Both the position numbers and the translations under genes were made by a program. 64,000 nucleotides of DNA from Isoetes taiwanensis (taxonomy: Eukaryota; Streptophyta; Lycopodiopsida; Isoetales; Isoetaceae). Positions 21,867-30,285 of this stretch are shown here, one piece after another; the first letter of the stretch is position 1, and each line of letters starts with the position of its first letter. The DNA lies in the NCBI GenBank assembly GCA_021234155.1, contig JAJEKV010000064.1, positions 4,278,001-4,342,000 on the forward strand. The letters run 5' to 3'. A model generated the notes under the pieces. The model worked only from the letters and a program-made list of their open reading frames with translations. It was not told the origin of the DNA and searched no databases.

Positions 21867-23259
21867 CTAAGGGAGGCATCCACGGAAGTATCTAGCTAAG
21901 GCATAGTCCCTGTCCTGCACAGTAACACGTCCTCTGTGCACACAACAGCGGACACTGTCCTCAAAGAGGCTAATTAGATGAGCCTCTGCTGCCTCTTGCA
22001 GTATGTCCAAGGCCTCTGCTTGGATTCTATTCACCTCCTCCTCCACCATCGGGACGAAGTCTGGTGCTCTGTCCCTCCTCTTCCTCCTTGATTCCTTCCT
22101 CCTCTCAATAATTTCCTGCATCTCAAACCTGACCATTCTAGCGAATGCAAACTTGGGAATCAGAGGCTGGGTGCGTGCTGCCAATTACCTAATCTCCCCT
22201 CAAAGCACGAGTGCGGGAGGAGCACCCTTTATCTTCTCAGGGCCACCATATCTAACACTAGGCTCCCCTTCCTTAGGCTTCCGCTTATTACCAAGCTTAT
22301 CTGTCTCCTTGGCTGCATCTCTCTCAGCTTGTCTCCAACTAGGAACAAGCCTAGGAGGCTTTGCCGGCTCGGATTTCTTCGGCTTGGATTTCAGCTTTCG
22401 CCGGGGCTTCCTAGTACCTGTTCCACTCGAACTAGGTTTCCCGGGATCAACATCTTTGGTCCCACGATCTTTGATCTTTTTGGGGCGGCTGATCCCATCG
22501 ATCTTCCCCGGACCGGTGATCTTCGATCTTGCTAGCCCGTCGATCCTGGCGATCATCTTTGGACCATCGATCTTTGGTCATCTTTGCACTTCCATATTCT
22601 GCACTTCTTCCTCCCCCCCACCACTGCCAAACGTTTGGGAATGCAATAATGGTCCCAACGTCTGAGACGAGGAGATAGCCTGATTCATGAGCCACTGGGC
22701 ACCATGGCCCTGGTCAACCGGCCAAAGCATCTGGCCGTGTGTAGAACCCCCGGTGGTTTCAACATGTAATCCAGCTCATTACACAAGAATTGGAATGGCC
22801 GTGGCACATGACGTATGACCCGACGGCTTCCTCCAATGTCTCCGCTCCAGGGGTGGGGAACGGCAGGCTGGCTGTTGGATCCAGAGCTGTGTCCACTGAT
22901 ACCACAATACAGTCATCTGGAACTGGAATATTGTGGCAGACAGTGGCGTCACGGAAAACTCCTTCCCCAACAACCTTACCAGCGCTCAGCAAGGTGACCC
23001 GACTAGGAAGCACGGTCGGGTTTTCGAAATATTTGTCCACACTATTATTAATAGTGTGGACGACATTTCCAAGGGTTTGCCCGAAGTCTTCTGTAAGGAC
23101 AATCTCCTCTACATCCATCTGCTGGCTTGTGATGGGAATACCTGCCTCGCCCTCTGTGATTGGAATAGAAGTCTCGGCGCTGCTAGAAATGACCTCGTCA
23201 ACATTCTGGCGCTGGTCAAGCGCCTCATTTTGTGGGATTTCAGAGCTAGCGCCTTCCAT
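21867..23259 (-). pseudogene. DUF8039-like domain fused to a histone H3-like fold
   Basis: Reading from ATG 23259: an acidic N-terminus, then KVVGEGVFRDATVCHNIPVP and ETLEEAVGSYVM, a pattern I know from plant transposon-associated DUF8039/CACTA-type proteins. After shifts near 22815 and 22755 the sequence continues as FQFLCNELDYMLKPPG, GQMLWPVDQGHGAQWLMNQA and a long Lys/Arg/Pro linker (TGTRKPRRKLKSKPKKSEP). The C-terminal ~105 residues follow histone H3: EIR, LIPKFAFARMVR (alpha-N), AEALDILQEAAEAHLISLFE (alpha-2), RVTVQDRDYALARYFRG (loop 2/alpha-3). LIP and AEAL..LQEAAE are also features of plant CENH3. An extra ~20 charged residues separate alpha-N from the core. In-frame stops at 22578, 22200 and 22185 can each come from one C-to-T change. 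The H3 fold is well supported; the single-gene fusion is inferred from adjacency and frame. Confidence 0.72.
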
Positions 23260-23343
23260 GGATATGAGCGGATTTTAGCAAGGAGGAGAAATTCAAATAA
23301 GCAATATTGTCTGTCCCGATCCCATAAACCCCTAGACTAAAAA

Positions 23344-23590
23344 ATGTTCTTGGTAGCCACGGTGCGAAATCGGGCAGTCTAAAAACTGCCGACATCCTGT
23401 TTTCGCACCGTAGCCACGGTGCGAAATAGGGCAGTCCGAAAACTGCCGACAGCCTGTTTTCGCACCGTAGCCACGGTGTGAAATCGGGCAGTCTGAAAAC
23501 TGCCGACAGCCTGTTTTCGCACCGTAGCCACGGTGCGAAATAGGGCAGTCCAAAAACTGCCGACATCCTGTTTTCGCACTGTAGCCACCA
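23344..23590. repeat. Palindromic array D (five units, exact 57-bp period)
   Basis: The palindrome occurs at 23344 (right half), 23401, 23458, 23515 and 23572 (left part). The 31-bp spacers are nearly identical to each other and contain their own small hairpin (GGGCAGT and ACTGCC). They share nothing obvious with the spacers of other arrays. The array lies between the start of the H3-like gene and the end of the next minus-strand gene. Confidence 0.97.
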
Positions 23591-23767
23591 TTAAAGAATA
23601 CCTAACATATACATCTAACAAGGATTTATTGCTCACATTGAATTCTAACAATTAATGAATATCATAAATGAACATTCATACAAAAGCAATTTCGTCATAT
23701 GAAAACAATTGATACATTATAGAAAAGACAATTTATAGAAAAGACATTATATCAATGCAAAAGTTTT

Positions 23768-25283
23768 TTAAGTACATTTCCTTTTCTTGGCATCAGGGCC
23801 TGTAGTACCCGAATCAAAATCTTCTAAGTCCTCTTCTTTTACTCCAGCCCCAATTGCATCTAACAGATACAATATGTCAGGGTCCTTCTGTGCACAGGAC
23901 AAGCGCAGTGTTTCCTTGTCCGCTCCACCCAAGTCTAGAGCTACTTTATTTGCAAGGACAGAGTACATTTTGAAGCCCCTGAAGACATACATTGCGATAG
24001 CCCTATCTACTGCTACCACTCGATCATAGTTTGAGGCTAGGGGCACGTGGTTGCCAGCTAATGACAGAGCCTTAAGCTTGAGGACCTCCTGTACTCCAGA
24101 TGGACTATATTTATTGTGAAACACAATAATTCCCCCCTTGTGAAGGTAGCCCATATAATGTGCAATACTGGCGTCCCGACCTAGGGTGACTCTCTGATGC
24201 CTTGCACAGAAGTCATCAATAAATAACTCCTGCATAAAAGAAACATCAGATTCAAGAAGAAATAGAAAATGAAACCAGATAAATACCTCTTTTGTCCCAT
24301 TCGACAACGGTTTGGGTTTGTTATTTTGAAAGAGGACTTTGGCAAAGCTCACGTTCTATGAATTGAAGCAAGTGTTTGAAGAGCTAGCGACTTCAAATTT
24401 GACATCTTTCAACGCTTCATACCCCTCAGACTTTTTTGCATGACAATTTCAAATGCATCCTCACGGAGGTATTGAGGATCCATCATAAGTCACGGCCTCC
24501 ATCATTTTCCGGGGACATCGGGTCTCAAAGTCTATAAGTCCTCCCGGGCCGACAACATGGGCATATATCCGCCCAATATCTCGCGTCTTCTCTCAACCCT
24601 CGTCGCCGGATATGTCCGGCAACAACAAGTATGGTTTCCCACCTACATGGATGGGATATGCTTCTGATAGCCCCCAAGTAGATAACTTTTTCTCGGAGAC
24701 CTCCTCTTCCACAACCTCGATCTCCTCATTTTCCAGTACGAGCTTCTCTTCCTCAGGATCTATCGGCTCCTCTCTTGGTGAGGGGGGCGCGTTGTTTGGC
24801 GACGAATTGCACTTGAAGAAGAGCGGCATCTTTGCTTGGCTTAGTGTAAATCATGTATGTCTTTGAACATGATATCTAGGCCAAAAACTTTCCTTCCCCT
24901 CTTGCACCATAGATTCGCGGTAGTTTCTTCAAGAACCTTCTAATTCGGTCTTGATCGGGTTTGAAACATCTTAAGAAAAGCACGCATGCTTAGTGAAGGC
25001 AAACTAGTCACGGGACATGGTTTCCGCGTCGGGACCAGCTCGACCATGAAGCTATGAAGGATGCCGCCATATGCATCGAGTAAACCTGTTGTTAATCGCG
25101 TGCCATAATGTCTACGCTTCGGGCAAAATTATTATATACGATGGGTTGCATCCAGCGGCTCCTCTAGCTCCTCTTCGAACTCTTCGAGGGATGCTTCGGC
25201 CCGAAAATCCCGTTCTTTCTCCACTATTTTGTCATACCATGCGCTAAACAGCTCCCATGCCTTATCTGACCCGCTATTTGCCA
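23768..25283 (-). pseudogene. Large cargo gene, unknown function
   Basis: From ATG 25283 the frame reads MANSGSDKAWELFSAWYDKI and an acidic stretch (EASLEEFEEELEEPLDA). After stops and a shift it passes through GTRLTTGLLDAYGGILHSFM, a second acidic region, LSTWGLSEAYPIHVGGKPYL and GLIDFETRCPRKMMEAVTYD. The last open part (23768-24352) has GGIIVFHNKYSPSGVQEVLK and ends in the nuclear-localisation-like KKRKCT. A 57-nt stretch at 24230-24286 has GT-AG ends and is probably an intron. Multiple stops show decay. I recognise no catalytic motif. Confidence 0.5.
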
Positions 25284-25388
25284 TTCTCGTGGAGCAGCGC
25301 CTCAATTTATGACAGTTAGAATGTGAGCGCCACTAACAACGTGGCAACGATGCGAAAATAACACTTCCTTAATTTATGCTATGCACAA

Positions 25389-25684
25389 ATTCGCACCGTG
25401 GCTACGGTGCGAAAACAAGACTTCGATAATTTATTGTATTTACAATTTCGCACCGTGGCTACGGTGCGAAAACACCCCTTCCATTTTTTATTCTATGCAC
25501 ATTTTCGCACCGTAACAACCCTTCAATATCTTATTGTATGTATAATTTCGCACCGTGGGCATGGTGCGAAAATACCCTTTCATTTTTTATGCTATGCACA
25601 TTTTCGCACCGTGGCTACGGTGCGAAAATGGCCCTTCCATATATTATGAGAGCCACAATTTCGCACCGTAAGTACGGTGTGAAA
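25389..25684. repeat. Palindromic array E (six units)
   Basis: Units begin at 25389, 25446, 25503 (left half only), 25546, 25602 and 25659. Spacing is 56-57 bp except at the truncated unit. Spacers are AT-rich (TTTATTGTATTTACAA and TTTTTTATTCTATGCACA types), again specific to this array. It lies between the start of one minus-strand gene and the end of the next. Confidence 0.95.
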
Positions 25685-25764
25685 ACACGTCCACAATCAG
25701 AGGTGTACATAATTTCGCAATTAATATACAATAGATCTCCAATTAACAATCACTTATATTTATA

Positions 25765-26977
25765 TTAGATAGATTCATATACAGATATGACTTTGGGTGG
25801 CATGCATGACCCCAATTTATAGCTTTCTTCTCTGCGCTTTCCCACCTTCTGGCCATCTATCATGAAATGGAAGAAATTTAAGTCTGTCTCAAACTCTAAT
25901 TGCCGCCGAACATCGAATAGAGACCACTCACTCTCCGCTCTCAGACTTTTGAACAGCTGATTATCCTTATGAATGTTCAAGTCTATGACAACGGAATGAG
26001 TGCCATCATTGTCATCTTGTTCGACAGGAATCCAGACGTACTTTCTTCCTTCACGGACATTTCGCCATCTCCTATACTTAAAAGTGACATACAGAGTTTG
26101 CTTCCGAATGCAATATCTGAACCGAACCGTGTCTCGACTTATCCTGCATTCAGTACATTCAGCTCCATCGAACACTCCAACCTTCAAGAAATACACTATC
26201 TAAAAACTATCCACAAATTTGTTGAACTGTAAACATCTTCAAGGTCTTCTTTACATTGTGGTAGCTCTTGAATATGGCAATGAAACGGATCAATTCCTAA
26301 ATTTATCTTCACATGCCCATGAGACTCCTCCCTTCTCCTTCAATGCCGCGTGAACATTTCCTGCGACAACTTACTCCGTGCTAATAAGATAGAAGTGGCA
26401 TCCGAGGCCTGCGCAAGATAAATCGGACAAAGTTTGGGCAATGGAAGCTCGGTTAGCTTGGATCTTCGTGGAGAGTATTCATACCTCGAACCATATACCC
26501 CTTTCTCTCGAAATGCTTGGTGTGCTACCTTGAACAACAAGCAGCCCATATCTTGGTGAAAGCAATGGAATACATCGCTTATCGAAAGTGTGAAGAGACA
26601 GTGTTCTCCACATCGGATATACACAAACACGAGAGAATAGGAATGAAGGCTGGATAAGTAACTTGAACTAATTTGAATATGGATTGCATAGAATTACATA
26701 CTCACAATTTGCTTCTAACCGTGGGAAAAGTTCGTCGCTTGCTTATTTTTTCTTTTGCCATATCTGTTGGAGTGTATACATGCCTTACTTGTATAAATAT
26801 CTCTTTGCCTGATCGAAATCCGACCACCAAAGCCTTCCAATGTGCAGAAACATCATTTCTCCTGCATCTTTTGACTCGCCATTCACCTCGCATTGCAGGT
26901 TGAAGTGTAACAAAGCTCCCGGTCGACACCACGAAGCTTTCAAACTCATTTTCGACTGTGATAGAGCTTATAGCCAT
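25765..26977 (-). CDS. Multi-exon cargo gene; first exons weakly BAH-like
   Basis: Exon 1 (26977-26706) begins MAISSITVENEFESFVVSTG and has KALVVGFRSGKEIFIQVRHV followed by YTPTDMAKEK, ending at a GTGAGT donor. Exon 2 starts after CCAG at 26649 in matching phase and reads CGEHCLFTLSISDVFHCF. The order (Val-rich strand, VRHVYTPTD, then LFxLSxSDV) resembles BAH domains of plant EBS/SHL-type chromatin readers, but similarity is weak. Frames at 26340-26530 (GVYGSRYEYSPRRSKL) and 25765-26196 (FDGAECTECRISRDTVRF to MPPKVISVYESI) continue it, or belong to a second gene. It is the first gene read from the right end of the element. Confidence 0.4.
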
Positions 26978-27363
26978 CTAGTCACAGAATTCAAATCAGA
27001 ATATGGAGCGGAATCGAAATACTAGGAAAGGCTACGCGATTTTACCTTGATCGAAGTTTTTCTGCGGTCGAAACTCCCCTTAGCGCAGGTCGAAGCAGTT
27101 CCCGAGTGAACCGAAGTTCCCTTGTCGCGGGCAATCGATCTTCGCGCAAACTCTGTTGTGGAAAACACCTGAGCGGGAAATGAGGGGGGCTAACGGTTAT
27201 AATTGCCACGTGTGTAATCTGAAACCCGAAGCTAGAGGCACGGATATTACCGAAGCTACATGCAGTTGACACCTGGAAAGGCGAAAGCAAGGCTCGGTAA
27301 AAAAGTTCTGTACAAGCTCGGCTCCCCATTGGCCGCGAGCTTTTTGACGTGGCATCGAGTAAG

Positions 27364-27392
27364 GGCCCTTATTTGACCTCAAAAAAACTCTA
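27364..27392. repeat. Right terminal inverted repeat of the 15.4-kb element
   Basis: It ends CCTCAAAAAAACTCTA and is followed by ATGTAT. One mismatch to the left end, at 27367. Confidence 0.9.
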
Positions 27393-27398
27393 ATGTAT

Positions 27399-29008
27399 AT
27401 CTCACTACACCAATAAATATAACAAATAATCCCACGTTAAGAATTTGAAAGAAAAACCTTTACACTAGCAATAGTTAATTAATATTGTATTATCTCCAAT
27501 GTCACACACATATATTTTAATGCTAAAATTATAGAAAGAATAGTAACAAAATCAAACAAACATCGTGGAACTTTGCCTGATTACTGTGTTCAATCTCATC
27601 CTTTATACAGATCGAATTTCAACTTATATACAGTTAGGGATCACCGCTTTCTGGCAATCCATTGATCATACCCTTTGGATTACAATTTCGGCAGCTAGAT
27701 CCTTGTGTTTGAATCCACCTGGCCGGGAACACTATTCACCGAGCTAGGTTTTAGGAATAACCATAAATAATTTAATATTTACAATCTAAGACCATTGTCC
27801 TAGATATATTTATATTCAATGATAAACATATAGACCTTTTATGTTTCATCTAGGTCTATATATTCTTCACTCCATCGGCTGTGTCATAACAAAATCTACA
27901 ATTCTGTCGTCTTTATTCTAGTTTTTGGCTTTGATTTTTTCTCATGAAGGGCGAAGAGAAACTACTAGGGGCAACTTGAATTATTTGTAAATATCAAGGT
28001 TTTTTTTGCAAATACCAGGTATTTAAAAAAAAAAAAAAAAAACTGATACTAAACCAATGGTATGCTAAGTTGAATAAGTTGTAAGGTGTTTCTTTTATAC
28101 TGATTAAACTTATGGAGCAACTCATAACTTATGGAGTAACTGATTATACAGTAACTCATCTATTAAGTCTTGAACATACACATGGTGTATTTGACCCACA
28201 CTCCAAGACCTAAACTCTAAAATTAAGCCCTAAACCCAAAGGTTTGCCTTTTGTTTCTTTAATGAGTCATTTAATACAATGATCTTTCTCTTTTGTGTTC
28301 AACAGCCCTGCCAGTATTTACGAGCAACTCCAATCCCTACATGCCTTATCAGTATTCATGAGCAACTCGAGAGTTAACACAAATGTCATGACTAGCGGCA
28401 TCAAGTAGAATAACTTTAAAGATGGAGACAATTCCGCCAACAAAATCTATTATTACACTACCCACTCGTTCCCATACATCTATTTGCATCTGCTGAAATC
28501 TGTTGCCCTAAACCCATTCCATCATCATCCCATCTAATTACTTATAACATTCTATTGCATCTGCTCAAATCTCTTGCCTTAAACCCATTTCATACATCGT
28601 TGAAGCCCAACATCATTAGGCACATGTTTCTAGTTGCATTAATGTTTGCATATACTTTGTTTTATGACTATAGGCAGCTGAAATAGACCTGATTTTCTTT
28701 GAAATACAAATGCAACAAGAAGTTTGTGGTTTTAAGTACAAATGCAACGATAAGTTTTCGGTTTAAAGTCTCCTTTTTCTTGGAATTATTTGCCTGCGTA
28801 ATACGATAAGATTCCTAAGGTCGAAATAATTGAAACAATAATAATACAGAAATTCTGAATGATGTTTCTTTCTAAAATGCAATACAAGAATTGAAGTTTC
28901 GATTAAAGATATGTGATACAGTCCTTGGAAGTAAACCAGAGAACATTCTACTGTCTAAACCGACCAAATTAAGAAAGTTAATTCTTTTGCCGATGCATGA
29001 ATAATCAA
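27399..29008. other. AT-rich intergenic DNA
   Basis: There is a poly(A) tract near 28026-28044 and a repeated CATTTCATACATC/AAACCCATT motif at 28480-28600. No coding frame is supported. Confidence 0.5.
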
Positions 29009-29547
29009 CTACAAACCCCTGTCTATCCTTGGATGATTCGTAAGATAATGCACGTAGTCTTCATAACTTTCCTGCCTAAAACTTGTATTGTTACACATTT
29101 TTCTTTTATTAACCAGAGAATCTACCACATCATTCTCAGACCTGCACTTGCAGCCTAACAATCTCCACCTTTTTCCGTCCTTTGTTGCCTCTTCAGAAAT
29201 TTCTGAAGCTCTGAAAGACCCTGAAATACTTCGTCTAAATCTTTTCGATATATTTGCAGCTTTGATGCCTAGCATTTCGCCTAAAGTGATGGTTTTTCTT
29301 TCAAAGAAACTGGACCTGAAAGACTGCAGAGCATAAGTCAGCAACATGCATATTAGGCTCAAAAAACTAAAAAATAAAACTAATAACATACCTCTGTTTC
29401 AAAGCTGGTACAAGATTGCGTTGAAAAACTAACAGACATGATTGAATGATCTTCATGTGCAGAAGAATTGAGCATGTTGATCTGAAGATCGAGATGGCAA
29501 CCGGGCAGAGAAGCGATCTCAAATATTTCCACATTATTCTGCTGCAT
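29009..29547 (-). CDS. At3g17950-like small plant protein, two exons
   Basis: Exon 1 is 29547-29392, ending at GAG|GTATGT. Exon 2 is 29323-29009 after CTCTGCAG. The joined frame is 157 residues. It contains HSIMSVSFSTQSCTSFETE, then SFRSSFFERKTITLGEMLGI, then a basic stretch. The SFF..K.ITLG.L.GI block, spanning the splice junction, is the hallmark I recall of the plant family typified by Arabidopsis At3g17950 (function unknown). I chose ATG 29547 because it gives a start near the conserved SLPGCHLDLQ; an upstream in-frame start at 29712 is possible. No membrane segment is convincing in the chosen form. Confidence 0.75.
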
Positions 29548-30285
29548 CTTTTTACCTAAACTACGAATCTTTGCAAATGAAAACGGGAGAAGGGCCAATC
29601 TGAGCACCTTTTTATCCTTAGAAGAAGACCCGAGTACCTTAGAAAGAATGTGGATCGAGGTCTCAAGCCCACCGCCTAAGAGGCATAGAAGGCGGCAAAT
29701 CAACAATTCCAAATCTCAGACCGCCACGTGGCCAATAATTTCTGGCACTAATAGAACGGTCGGAAATGACCCAGTCAATTTGGGCAAAACAGCAATATAA
29801 TTACAACTTAAAGGGGCCTAACATTGAAAAGTTAAATGATACAGTCTTGCATTTGACAATACAAAAAATGTACATCTGGAGAGCCGCATCATATACATTG
29901 CCTATTAAAGACAATGTTAATCTACCCACCAAATAGACCTGTGATTATACAACATATCTTGGTCATCAAAGTCATCCAAGCCTTTTTACTAAAGCTTACA
30001 CATGGTACATTGTGCTGTACACTAGGAACTTCAGAATGTGAGCACCAACCAGAACTTTGGTTGCACCATCTGGCTATTTCGTGTATTTGTATGATAAAGC
30101 TGATACTCTTTCTGACATGTCAAGTACAAAGCAGTCAACCATCGCATACCTGCCCAATTCTTTCCTAATGCAACTACAAAGACATCCACCGCCAACCTCC
30201 AAGCACAGCAATTACAAAGACATCCACCACCAACACTTACTTTGGAGCTCTCCAAGAACAGTTCCAATGCAAGTGGTCACAAGAA
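29548..30285. other. Intergenic region between two minus-strand genes
   Basis: It should hold the promoter of the At3g17950-like gene and the 3' UTR of the sugar-transporter gene. A short duplication (CAATTACAAAGACATCCACC-type) lies near 30165-30235. Nothing else was recognised. Confidence 0.4.

Larger units (their letters stand above)
12027..27392. mobile_element. 15.4-kb DNA transposon with 29-bp TIRs and about ten cargo genes
   Basis: The ends are inverted copies (12027-12055 and 27364-27392; 28 of 29 bases match), starting TAGAGTTTTTTTGAGG. Both ends also have GCCACGT within 70 bp of the terminus. The flanks ATGCAT (12021-12026) and ATGTAT (27393-27398) fit a 6-bp target duplication with one later C-to-T change. 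Inside are a decayed transposase-like gene on + at the left end, mostly minus-strand cargo genes reading from the right end, two pairs of paralogous genes, and five palindromic arrays found nowhere else in the window. I find no protein-primed polymerase, integrase or ATPase, so it is not a Maverick/Polinton. The superfamily is unassigned; 6-bp duplications are known for Dada elements among others. Frameshifts and stops show that this copy is inactive. Confidence 0.82.

Noticed and set aside
23246-23651. Tandem 19-residue peptide repeats encoded by the 57-bp array
   Set aside because: The period is 19 codons and the palindrome has no stops in the frames used, so long frames arise automatically on this strand. 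The arrays lie beyond the 3' ends of genes and frames differ between arrays.
15184-25684. CRISPR arrays (palindromic repeats with regular 31-bp spacers)
   Set aside because: Spacers within an array are near-identical or alternate between two types, the host is a eukaryote, and there are no cas genes. It is a tandem satellite-like structure.
12027-27392. Maverick/Polinton or integrated virus
   Set aside because: The size and 6-bp duplication would fit, but TIRs are short and no DNA polymerase B, integrase, packaging ATPase or capsid gene was recognised.
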